Shown here: positions 1 through 5,832 of the stretch, piece after piece
How positions within the stretch are numbered: position 1 is the first letter of the stretch
Layout: the number at the start of each line of letters is the position of its first letter
Notes under the pieces: generated by a model
Told to the model about the DNA's origin: nothing
The model's database searches: none
What the model saw: only the letters and a program-made list of their open reading frames with translations
Made by a program: the position numbers and the translations under genes
Assembly: GCA_003221375.1 (NCBI GenBank)
Contig: QHRI01000022.1
Coordinates: forward strand, 1-6,026
From: Verrucomicrobiota bacterium
Lineage (GTDB): Bacteria; Verrucomicrobiota; Verrucomicrobiia; Chthoniobacterales; UBA10450
Direction of reading: 5' to 3'
DNA length: 6,026 bases

Positions 1-186
1 AACGATTGAGAAAATGTAAAATCGAGACTTCATGCGGCAATGTTTAAGAATTTCCCGCGGCCTTTTACCACGCCGCATTGGCTTTGTGTCAAGCCGTATT
101 ACAAACCAACTGCGTCTGGCTCTGGGCATGCCGTAGGCCCTAAGATGAAATGGGCGATCGGATGTCCTTTGTCGTCAATTAGTGCC

Positions 187-1500
187 CTACGGCTGGATTT
201 GGTCGGTCCAGAGAAACTGCCAGGTGCCTATCGCGTTGATCGCGACTGAGACGGCGAAAAGGGTGATTTCGGGCACAGAGATCTTTGCGGGCCCATTACC
301 GGTCAGTAGAAGAAACATCCAGGGAAGCAGGATCATGGCGTAACGATAGGAGAATTGCCAGCTTCCCGGATTCCCATGCAACCAAAGCACAAGAGTTAAG
401 AGAGCGATCGCGACCCAGGCGACTACCTTGTATCGTCCGCCCTGGCGAAACAGGAGAAACAAGAAAGGGCTGGCAAGGAAGATCGAGCATCCAAATCCGT
501 TCGGTTGAATGTAGGGAAAGTAACCAATACTCTCGAAGCCTTGGAACAGCATGGTGTAGATATTCCAGGGAATAGCCTGGATCGAAAACAGTCCGTGCTT
601 ATACCAGGATTCCTGGGCTACTTCCGGAATGTGGATATAGCCAAAATCGAAAATGGAATGGAAACGCGCGAAGTTAAAGGCAGCAGTCAAGAGCGCGAGT
701 GTTGCTGGCAGGCTTAGGAAACCGACCAGCATAGAGACCGTCTCATGAAGCTTGTAGCCGCCTCGCTGCGTCGAGGCGCGGGAAGAGTTCTCTTCCTTGG
801 AGCACGGCGACATTCGCCGCGGCGAACAAGCTCCGCCGTGGCTACAACGACTCCAGAACAAATAGAGGTAAAGGGGTAATGTGATCAGTAGCTCGGTCCG
901 ATTCCCAAAAGCCAGGGTGAAGAAGGCTCCTGCAATAAATGGCGATGGCCGGACCAGGGTAAAGTACAGCGCAGCGGTTTGCCCCAGCAAAGCTAAACCA
1001 AGAGCGATTTGCCAGGCACCACCGAAACCGAGGTTACACCATGTCCAGGTTCCGAAAATCGGAAACAGGGCCAACAAGATTCGTCGAGATGGCGACAACG
1101 CGATAGAGCGAGTCGGCGAAGAGTTGTCCCAATCACCTTTGAATCCCCTGGCAAGTTGGAAAAAGAAATAAACGCACAGACCAGCAATCAGCGCTGCCAG
1201 GATATGTCCGGGAAAGCTCTGGATCAGACCTGCGCTTCGGAGGAGCGCTACTGGAAGCATGCTAAGCACTGCTCCCAACGGAAAGGCCGAGTAGTATTTG
1301 CCTTCCCATGGGATCATTTCGTTAAGCCAGTCAGGCGGTTTTTCCCGAAGACCTAGCTGGCCATGCAGCAGCGCTGAAGCAATCTGATTTGTGTAATCCA
1401 GCTCGTGTAGTGTTGCTTTGGTCGAGAAATAAAATGCGATCGCAGCAAACAGCGATACCGCTAGTGCTGCCGAAAATTCGCGAATGCTGTTACTCTTCAT
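187..1500 (-). CDS. Multi-pass membrane protein, probable GT-C-fold glycosyltransferase (paralogue of the upstream gene)
   Basis: This 437-residue protein is strongly hydrophobic, with about ten predicted membrane segments (roughly 8-27, 72-92, 98-116, 141-158, 163-183, 187-216, 254-276, 337-375, 386-400, 410-430). After the first helix comes a polar loop with HELDY (32-36), a HGQLGL patch (47-52) and GKYYSAFPLG (67-76). This layout is typical of GT-C enzymes, which move sugars from polyprenyl-phosphate carriers on the outer face of the inner membrane. An acidic residue in that loop (E33 or D35) could be catalytic, but I cannot assign the donor or acceptor. SYRYAMILLPW (384-394) matches RYSTDLYPF in the neighbour, which suggests paralogy. 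The ATG start overlaps the end of the preceding gene by 11 bp, implying translational coupling; its own Shine-Dalgarno is weak. Residues 218-250 are a Cys/Ser/Arg-rich stretch encoded by a structured repeat and unlike the rest of the protein. The role as a transferase is inference; a polymerase or other envelope membrane protein is possible. Confidence 0.85.
   Translation of the reverse strand: MKSNSIREFSAALAVSLFAAIAFYFSTKATLHELDYTNQIASALLHGQLGLREKPPDWLNEMIPWEGKYYSAFPLGAVLSMLPVALLRSAGLIQSFPGHILAALIAGLCVYFFFQLARGFKGDWDNSSPTRSIALSPSRRILLALFPIFGTWTWCNLGFGGAWQIALGLALLGQTAALYFTLVRPSPFIAGAFFTLAFGNRTELLITLPLYLYLFWSRCSHGGACSPRRMSPCSKEENSSRASTQRGGYKLHETVSMLVGFLSLPATLALLTAAFNFARFHSIFDFGYIHIPEVAQESWYKHGLFSIQAIPWNIYTMLFQGFESIGYFPYIQPNGFGCSIFLASPFLFLLFRQGGRYKVVAWVAIALLTLVLWLHGNPGSWQFSYRYAMILLPWMFLLLTGNGPAKISVPEITLFAVSVAINAIGTWQFLWTDQIQP
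752..848. repeat. 97-bp palindromic, MITE/REP-like element inside a coding sequence
   Basis: The element is bounded by terminal inverted repeats: TTGTAGCCGC at 752-761 and GTGGCTACAA at 839-848, matching at 9 of 10 positions. Inside are three further inverted repeats: CGCCTCG/CGAGGCG (759-765 with 772-778, 6-base loop), GGAAGAG/CTCTTCC (781-787 with 790-796, 2-base spacer) and the perfect palindrome TTCGCCGCGGCGAA (813-826). GGAGC (799-803) can also pair with GCTCC (830-834), and ACGGCG (804-809) with CGCCGT (834-839). No transposase and no clear target-site duplication are visible. It is read through without a stop in the membrane-protein frame and encodes residues 218-250. Because 97 is not a multiple of three, a clean insertion would need two extra bases, for example a 2-bp duplication. 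The structure is read directly from the sequence; that it is a mobile or amplified repeat is inference, since only one copy lies in this window. Confidence 0.7.
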
Positions 1501-2863
1501 GGGAAGGCCGACCTAACAGCTTTTCCCAGACTGCTCTTGTCTGGGCGGGCACGTTTATATCGGCATTGACCAGCCAGGAGACGGTTGCCAGTGAGTTTAT
1601 AACAGCAGAGAGCACAACTAATCCAACTATTATGTAACGCGACCATAGCATTGCTGCAGCGCCTGAACCTAGAAAGATAACAAGGCAGAAAATCAGAAAA
1701 GGATAAAGGTCGGTGCTGTAACGTTGGGCGAGCAGGAAATACGAAAGGATGCAGAGCACTTGCATAAAAAGAGCAACAGCAATACCCCATTCAAAGAGAC
1801 TGGCCGCTTTACTTCGAAATAGACATACGAGCCCTGTAACCGCAGCAAAAACGAGCCAACTGGAAGACCACAGAAGCGAGATATATACCTCGCTGTCAGG
1901 ATTGGAAAAGAGAGCAGGATAGTCATAGAAGTGGCGGTCTGCATAGAGGAAAGGCGCCTGGCGCTCGGGGGCTGGAAAGTACAGGCTAAAGTAATCAGCA
2001 AAGCTATAAGGGATACGGCGCAGGCTGAATACACCATATTCATGGGCAAATTCACTGTGGACCGGGTTGACGTAATAGTCATAGTTTACGCCGGTGAAGT
2101 TGCCGAATCTTGCGTAGCTTAGCCAAACATAAAACGCAAAGGCGGCGCCAAGTGGAAGAAGAAGCGCCAACAGATTAGTTACGCGATTCTCTTTTGGTAT
2201 GCGAAGAACAAGGACCGGCGCGATCAGGAGGAAGGGTATGCCGAAGGTGATTCTGGAAAGTAAAGCTCCGGCGGCGCACAAAGAGAGTCCCAGCAATGAA
2301 CGCGTCAAGGCGGAGCCCTCAGTTTGTCGCGAGCGAAACGTAAAGTAGAGCGCGGCCACCGACCAGGCCAGACCCCAGATGATTGCTTCGTCGTAAATGG
2401 AAAGGTTTCCAAGCAATAAGAGAAAGGGCGAGCCTAGAGCGAACCCGATCAAGCATGCATTTCCGAGCCAACTGCGCGCACGCGAGGAAAGCGCAGAGGA
2501 GCGCAAGGCTGTGCTCACAAGGCCCGCAAAGGCAACCAGCGCCATGATCCCTGCAGAAAATCCCGAAATCCGCGACCATTCCCCATATCCTGCCGGATAA
2601 ACGAAATTTAAGGGAACGCGAAGGAACGCCGGGAATGGTCCGAAGTACATGCGGACGTGATCGTTTACGATCATTGCTTCGTGCTCGATCGCCTCCGCAT
2701 CGACGTCTACATTGCCTCGCAAGAAATGTTCGGCTTGGGAATCATAGGCGCCGCCCAACACCTCCTTAACAAAAACCTGTCGTCCGCCTGTCGTGGTATA
2801 GAACCAAAGAAGGACGCTCAGTACGAGGAGGAGCGGTAGAAATCGGGGAGAGGCGCCAGACAT
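1490..2863 (-). CDS. Multi-pass membrane protein, probable GT-C-fold glycosyltransferase
   Basis: This 457-residue protein has about eleven predicted membrane segments (near 9-22, 103-120, 135-151, 157-176, 186-205, 207-221, 229-250, 327-349, 357-379, 386-403, 409-428). The large polar loop after helix 1 carries GGAYDSQAEHFLRG (37-50) and VRMYFGPFPAFLR (70-82). This spacing of an acidic residue (D41), a short helix and an aromatic-proline motif is characteristic of GT-C/PMT-like polyprenyl-phosphate sugar transferases. A second outer loop (about 251-326) is rich in Tyr, Asp and Pro, and RYSTDLYPFL (381-390) opens the C-terminal helices. GVFSLRRIPY (277-286) corresponds to GLFSIQAIPW in the next gene, so the two are probably paralogues. 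The ATG is 116 bp after nuoA, with no strong Shine-Dalgarno. Its stop lies inside the start of the next gene (ATGAAGAGTAA), pointing to co-translation. Substrate and exact reaction cannot be told; glycosylation of lipid or cell-surface polymer is an inference from the fold. Confidence 0.87.
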   Translation of the reverse strand: MSGASPRFLPLLLVLSVLLWFYTTTGGRQVFVKEVLGGAYDSQAEHFLRGNVDVDAEAIEHEAMIVNDHVRMYFGPFPAFLRVPLNFVYPAGYGEWSRISGFSAGIMALVAFAGLVSTALRSSALSSRARSWLGNACLIGFALGSPFLLLLGNLSIYDEAIIWGLAWSVAALYFTFRSRQTEGSALTRSLLGLSLCAAGALLSRITFGIPFLLIAPVLVLRIPKENRVTNLLALLLPLGAAFAFYVWLSYARFGNFTGVNYDYYVNPVHSEFAHEYGVFSLRRIPYSFADYFSLYFPAPERQAPFLYADRHFYDYPALFSNPDSEVYISLLWSSSWLVFAAVTGLVCLFRSKAASLFEWGIAVALFMQVLCILSYFLLAQRYSTDLYPFLIFCLVIFLGSGAAAMLWSRYIIVGLVVLSAVINSLATVSWLVNADINVPAQTRAVWEKLLGRPSHEE

Positions 2864-2874
2864 TTGACGTGAAG

Positions 2875-2890
2875 CCCTTCGATCGAAGGG
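2875..2890. repeat. Perfect 16-bp palindrome in the nuoA-membrane protein spacer
   Basis: CCCTTCGATCGAAGGG is a perfect dyad starting 11 bp upstream of the start codon of the membrane-protein gene that ends at 1490. As RNA it would form a 6-bp stem with a GAUC loop. No T-run follows on the minus strand, so it is not a convincing terminator. A protein-binding operator or a simple repeat-derived palindrome is possible. Only the symmetry is seen; any function is inference. Confidence 0.4.
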
Positions 2891-2891
2891 A

Positions 2892-2933
2892 AACGTTCAA
2901 CACACAACTTGCAACGTCCAATGCTCAATGGCC
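2892..2933. repeat. Degenerate heptamer-period repeat (six units)
   Basis: Six consecutive 7-base units start with AAC or AAT: AACGTTC, AACACAC, AACTTGC, AACGTCC, AATGCTC, AATGGCC. Beyond 2934 the same pattern continues in the opposite orientation: the reverse complement of about 2934-2955 again shows AACGCCC and AACTTCA. The whole spacer is therefore an imperfect inverted repeat centred near GGCC at 2930-2933. It lies between nuoA and the membrane-protein pair. I recall similar seven-base-period spacers in verrucomicrobial genomes, but this is memory rather than a search. Confidence 0.6.
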
Positions 2934-2979
2934 TGAATTGAAGTTGGGCGTTGATGGAACAAGGCTGCCGGGAAAGAAC

Positions 2980-3351
2980 TTACCTTCTGAAATCCAAGGC
3001 GCCTTTCTTGACTGCGTAAGCATAGCCCACCATCAGGATCGTGATAAAGCTGAGCATGCTCCAGAAGATGACGCTGCTCTGCCTGATGGCATCGCGATAC
3101 ACAACCGCCCACGGATACATGAACACGATCTCGATATCGAACAGGATGAAAAGCATCGCCACCACGTAAAACTTCACGCTGAAGCGCGGCTGGCGTTCAC
3201 CCTGGGGGATCATGCCGCATTCGTACGCGGTGTCCTTGGCGGGCGTACGTTTCCCGCTTTTGCCTACTAGTACACTGACAACTAACGCGGAAGTAGCGAA
3301 GAGAATGGCTACGATGATTTGCAGGAGGACCGGCAAATATTCGCCTAGCAT
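2980..3351 (-). CDS. nuoA: NADH-quinone oxidoreductase subunit A (complex I, ND3-like)
   Basis: NuoA is a small membrane subunit of respiratory complex I, lying at the junction of the peripheral arm and the proton-pumping membrane arm next to the quinone site. The 123-residue length is normal for the family. Three helices are evident (about 8-30, 60-84, 93-114). The long loop after helix 1 contains AYECGM (42-47), the conserved family signature whose Cys45 corresponds to the redox-accessible loop cysteine known from ND3. Helix 2 has the hallmark FDIEIVFMYPWA (71-82), with the buried acidic residues D72 and E74. The ATG start is supported by AGGAA six bases upstream. A 103-residue gene ends 29 bp before it, so the two may share a transcript. 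nuoB does not follow, which is unusual because nuoA normally opens a nuoABC run. The remaining subunits must be encoded elsewhere. Confidence 0.97.
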   Translation of the reverse strand: MLGEYLPVLLQIIVAILFATSALVVSVLVGKSGKRTPAKDTAYECGMIPQGERQPRFSVKFYVVAMLFILFDIEIVFMYPWAVVYRDAIRQSSVIFWSMLSFITILMVGYAYAVKKGALDFRR

Positions 3352-3357
3352 CCGGAA

Positions 3358-3362
3358 TTCCT
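3358..3362 (-). promoter_or_regulatory. Ribosome binding site of nuoA
   Basis: On the minus strand AGGAA lies six bases before the nuoA ATG, at normal Shine-Dalgarno spacing. It is one of only two reasonable Shine-Dalgarno matches in front of genes in this window and supports the chosen start. Confidence 0.6.
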
Positions 3363-3380
3363 GGAACCGGCAGGACCCGG

Positions 3381-3692
3381 TTATTTTACAGCGGCAAGAT
3401 GGCCATTCTGCTGGGCAATCGCGTTGGCCAAAGCCGAAGGCAATCCCTTATACTTCTTGCCATTCTTCTTGACGGCACCCCGCGCCACGAGATTTTGTAA
3501 TTTCTCATAAGCGCGCAAGCGAAGCATTTCCTCGCCACCGCTGGCAGCATTCCGGGCCCGAAGATTCTCGTGCACGATGTCGAACAACTGCTTAAATTCA
3601 AACGACGAACGTCGTGAGAGGACAGCGACCAGCTCCTCAGTTACCAGATCAGGAACGCGACGGGAGAATGCATTTTTCTTTAGAATAGCCAT
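3381..3692 (-). CDS. Small basic protein of unknown function, winged-helix-like C-terminal half
   Basis: I do not recognise this 103-residue protein as a named family. It has no membrane segment or signal peptide, is rich in Lys and Arg, and looks mostly helical. VTEELVAVLSRR (17-28) and FKQLFDIVHENLRAR (33-47) read as amphipathic helices. They are followed by LRLRAYEKLQNLVARGAV (57-74) and a Lys/Gly turn, KKNGKKYKG (75-83). A helix ending in 'L..L...G.V' followed by a basic hairpin resembles a winged-helix DNA-binding unit, but that is inference from pattern only. I chose the ATG at 3692. The same frame is open back to a TTG at 3764, but those 24 extra residues (Lys/Cys-rich, ending YLSRL) do not look like a natural N-terminus. 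No Shine-Dalgarno is evident. The gene ends 29 bp before nuoA and may be co-transcribed with it, which does not by itself link it to complex I. Confidence 0.75.
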   Translation of the reverse strand: MAILKKNAFSRRVPDLVTEELVAVLSRRSSFEFKQLFDIVHENLRARNAASGGEEMLRLRAYEKLQNLVARGAVKKNGKKYKGLPSALANAIAQQNGHLAAVK

Positions 3693-3701
3693 AAGGCGTG
3701 A

Positions 3702-3710
3702 AAGATAGCA
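3702..3710 (-). promoter_or_regulatory. Possible extended -10 promoter for the 103-residue gene and nuoA
   Basis: Read on the minus strand, TGCTATCTT resembles an extended -10 element (TGn plus a hexamer matching TATAAT at 4 of 6 positions). No good -35 is visible at 16-18 bases. If used, transcription would start within a few bases of the ATG at 3692, giving a leaderless or nearly leaderless mRNA. That would agree with the lack of a Shine-Dalgarno there. Weak evidence. Confidence 0.22.
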
Positions 3711-3792
3711 TGTTTTCGCCAAACTGCAGCACTTTTCTTTGTTTTCCCGCGATCTTAAGGTCAAAAGCGCGCCGAAATGTCGCAGCTGAATA

Positions 3793-3849
3793 GTAGCGCG
3801 AGCCTCACGGCTTGTGCTACCGGGGCTTTCGCAAGCGGGGACGCTTGCG
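3793..3849. repeat. Two-hairpin intergenic palindromic element (REP-like)
   Basis: Two stem-loops stand side by side. The first is GTAGCGCGAGCC (3793-3804), loop TCAC, and GGCTTGTGCTAC (3809-3820): 12 pairs when read as plus-strand RNA, two of them G-U wobbles. The second is CGCAAGCG (3830-3837), loop GGGA, CGCTTGCG (3842-3849), eight perfect pairs. The pair begins 5 bp after the stop of the 594-residue gene. On that gene's strand no T-run follows (AAAGCCCC comes next), so a classical intrinsic terminator is unlikely, although stems here could protect the 3' end of the mRNA. On the plus strand CTTCTTTA follows, but no plus-strand gene ends here. The GTAGC/GCTAC boundaries match those of the 752-848 element. 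Confidence 0.55.
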
Positions 3850-3854
3850 CTTCT

Positions 3855-5639
3855 TTACGGCGTGGGCGATGGGGTGCTCGTCGTCGGTTGCGGTGTGACA
3901 GGTGACGAAGGTCCCCAACTGCCAAAATCTGTAGCGCCCCCTTGCTGTCGAGCGGCCGTGCCTAGGCTGCTCAGGATGGCCAGGCTGATCGCTGCCTGGT
4001 CCAGCGTAATTGGCCCAAGCGACTCGGCCACATAACCATTGCGATCGTATCTTTGCGAGGAGACAATCGGGCTCAGGTGTTTTGTAATCACCTCCGGCGA
4101 TGGGAGTTTGCCTAGATCGACGGAACGAGCAATTGCCGGCATGAAAGCCGCGGCCATTAGCAACATTGGGCGGAGCGAAGCATCAAGCCGTGAGTACAAT
4201 AGCGCTGTATCGACGTATGAAAAAAAATTCGTCGGCGCTGGCAGTAGTCGCTCGGCGGCCTTGTAGGTTTGCGAATCAGCGAGCTCCGATGAGTTACCCG
4301 CGCTGCGTTTCACCGCTTCTTCTACCGACACGGGATTGAACCCGGCGATAAGAATCCGGTCAGATAACGCAATCGTTGGAGTGATTGCGACGAGTGTGGC
4401 CACCGATTGCTTCGAAAAATAGTGGACGCCGTCTTTTTCTGTCTGAGTCCAGATTGAGCCTTCATCGGCGCGTGTAAATGCTTCTATGATCTTGCTAGCC
4501 TTGGCCAGGTCCCGCACTGGCAGGGTCAGAAGCAAAGATGGCCAATGCGCGCTGGATGGCCAATCTGCGAGCGCTCCCAGCTCAATGCCGAACGCCGCTT
4601 TCCAATCTTCGGCTGCGATCCCGTTGGTCGCTAGGTCCTGGAAAACTTTCTGCACCACGCCGCCCAGCGCGGCGATCTGGTTTAGTGTTTCCATCTTTTC
4701 CCCGAGATTGAGCAGCATCGTCAGATAAAAAAACGTTTCCTTTGTTCCAAGGGTCAGCGAAGAGCGATTGAGTGTGGCGTTATTCTCAAGCTTTGGCATT
4801 CCAAGAAAAAGCACGTCGCGTATTTTTCCATTCTCGAATCGCGTCGAACCGGCGATGCACTGCATTTTTTCAAGCATCGTAGTCTCGCCAGGAGTCGGGC
4901 TTGACCGAACAGCAGCGCGCAGCGCGGCAAGCCTTTCGGAGAATGCTTTGGGCTGGAGATAGAAAAACGCGGCAAAATTCGAAGGTCGGTGCAAGGTGGC
5001 CGTGCGATATGCTTCGTCCTTATCGAGCGTTTCCCCTGAATTTTTTGCGCGATGGTCGACGCGATCCAGTAATGCCTTTAATTCCGTTACGTTTGTCGCC
5101 GCGAAGAACCATGAGCCATCGTACGTTGTTGCCACGATAAATGGAGTCGCAGTGACAACGTCGATTTCGTGGCCCTGATACTGAAGTTTCTCGGTCTTCG
5201 TGTCCGGACGTTGTTCCAAAAGCATCGCGCGCCATTTGCCGACGACCCGCTCGGCGTCCTCCTGAGTCCCGCGAAAATGAAAGCCTCCCACAACACTGGG
5301 AGCGCTATCGCTGATGGAGGTCAAGGCGAAGAAGGTGTTCTTTGGGTCGAGTTGTTCCATCTCCTGCAGCGTAACGAAAACTTTTGGCGCCGGCATATTG
5401 TCCAACGGCTTGCGCAGGAAATCCTGCACGGCCGGCTCGCGATATAGCTGATAAATGTCCGACTGACGCCACTCGTCGCGTGTTCGGTTGAAGTCCGGTA
5501 TGTGCGCCAAAAAAATTGTTCCCCGCGGCAGAATCCCGGCCACAGGAGCGCTCGAAGCCTGTTGAGAAAAATTCCAGTAGTACCAACCAGCGTATGCAGC
5601 AATGGCGACCGCGATGATCAGCAACAGAATTCGTCTCAT
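3855..5639 (-). CDS. Membrane-anchored periplasmic protein of unknown function
   Basis: This 594-residue protein starts with MRR and a single hydrophobic segment (about 4-22), then SQQASS. No lipobox cysteine or clear signal-peptidase site is evident, so it is most likely a signal anchor with the rest in the periplasm. The body is soluble and mixed alpha/beta. LPRGTIFLAHIPDF (37-50) is followed by a helix-rich part and by recurring 'strand - polar turn - strand' stretches such as SWFFAATNVTELKALL (176-191). This general layout recalls the DUF3352-type proteins of unknown function, but I could not establish membership. The C-terminus (about 576-594) is a Pro/Thr/Ser tail, SPVTPQPTTSTPSPTP, probably disordered and surface- or wall-facing. 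No catalytic motif is visible. The ATG is supported by GAGAGG upstream. Spacers of 193 bp from xerD and 162 bp from the next gene suggest a single-gene unit. A tract of eight T at 4220-4227 falls inside the coding strand, with the frame intact. Confidence 0.85.
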   Translation of the reverse strand: MRRILLLIIAVAIAAYAGWYYWNFSQQASSAPVAGILPRGTIFLAHIPDFNRTRDEWRQSDIYQLYREPAVQDFLRKPLDNMPAPKVFVTLQEMEQLDPKNTFFALTSISDSAPSVVGGFHFRGTQEDAERVVGKWRAMLLEQRPDTKTEKLQYQGHEIDVVTATPFIVATTYDGSWFFAATNVTELKALLDRVDHRAKNSGETLDKDEAYRTATLHRPSNFAAFFYLQPKAFSERLAALRAAVRSSPTPGETTMLEKMQCIAGSTRFENGKIRDVLFLGMPKLENNATLNRSSLTLGTKETFFYLTMLLNLGEKMETLNQIAALGGVVQKVFQDLATNGIAAEDWKAAFGIELGALADWPSSAHWPSLLLTLPVRDLAKASKIIEAFTRADEGSIWTQTEKDGVHYFSKQSVATLVAITPTIALSDRILIAGFNPVSVEEAVKRSAGNSSELADSQTYKAAERLLPAPTNFFSYVDTALLYSRLDASLRPMLLMAAAFMPAIARSVDLGKLPSPEVITKHLSPIVSSQRYDRNGYVAESLGPITLDQAAISLAILSSLGTAARQQGGATDFGSWGPSSPVTPQPTTSTPSPTP

Positions 5640-5647
5640 ACCCAGCG

Positions 5648-5653
5648 CCTCTC
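5648..5653 (-). promoter_or_regulatory. Ribosome binding site of the 594-residue protein gene
   Basis: On the minus strand GAGAGG lies eight bases before the ATG at 5639. This is acceptable Shine-Dalgarno spacing and supports that start. Confidence 0.5.
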
Positions 5654-5662
5654 AGACGCGGA

Positions 5663-5690
5663 TGTGCGATACTCGATGCTCGATGCTCGA
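5663..5690. repeat. Short heptamer tandem repeat
   Basis: Four units of seven bases: TGTGCGA, TACTCGA, TGCTCGA, TGCTCGA; the last two are identical and the third base onward is largely conserved. It lies 24 bp upstream of the 594-residue gene's start, in the xerD spacer. It has the same period as the tract at 2892-2933 but a different unit sequence. Such tracts vary by slippage; any effect on expression of the downstream gene is speculation. Confidence 0.55.
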
Positions 5691-5832
5691 TCAAACGCAA
5701 AGTGATTGGGCGGACGGGATCGCGTCAAAGCGAGGAAGAGGACGACGACGAGCACGAAAATGTCGGGGTGCGGTTTCCCGTACCGGCGGTTTTGGGCATC
5801 ATAGCACGCTGATTCACCATCACATGGGCCTT

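Noticed and set aside
1..186. Possible promoter (TTGACA on the minus strand near 88-93) or gene remnant downstream of the last gene.
   Set aside because: The only -10-like sequence (TAAAAG) sits at a poor spacing of about 19 bases, and none of the three minus-strand frames gives a convincing product. I see nothing I can support in this stretch.
40..249. Plus-strand open frame of 69 residues at the left edge.
   Set aside because: It overlaps the 3' end of the membrane-protein gene by about 60 bp, has no ribosome binding site and no recognisable motif. Composition looks like antisense shadow plus spacer.
2869..3270. Plus-strand 133-residue open frame rich in His and Asp, antisense to nuoA.
   Set aside because: It is a mirror of the strongly conserved nuoA coding sequence; its His/Asp richness follows from the codons of the membrane helices on the other strand.
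4220..4227. Run of eight A (T on the coding strand) inside the 594-residue gene as a programmed slippage or phase-variation site.
   Set aside because: The frame is intact across it, the run encodes ordinary Asn-Phe-Phe-Ser codons, and no alternative frame of useful length continues from it.
5636..5755. Minus-strand 39-residue frame with a GTG start and a hydrophobic beginning (LVVVLFLAL), whose TGA overlaps the ATG of the 594-residue gene.
   Set aside because: The ATGA-type overlap is suggestive of a leader peptide. However, there is no ribosome binding site, the start is a non-ATG codon, and half of the peptide is encoded by the heptamer repeat and the downstream gene's ribosome binding site.
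5767..5784. Stem-loop in the spacer after xerD (GTGCGG / CCGTAC with one wobble or mismatch) as a terminator.
   Set aside because: The stem is short, has an A-C mismatch on the xerD strand and is followed by only a weak, displaced T-run. Not convincing.
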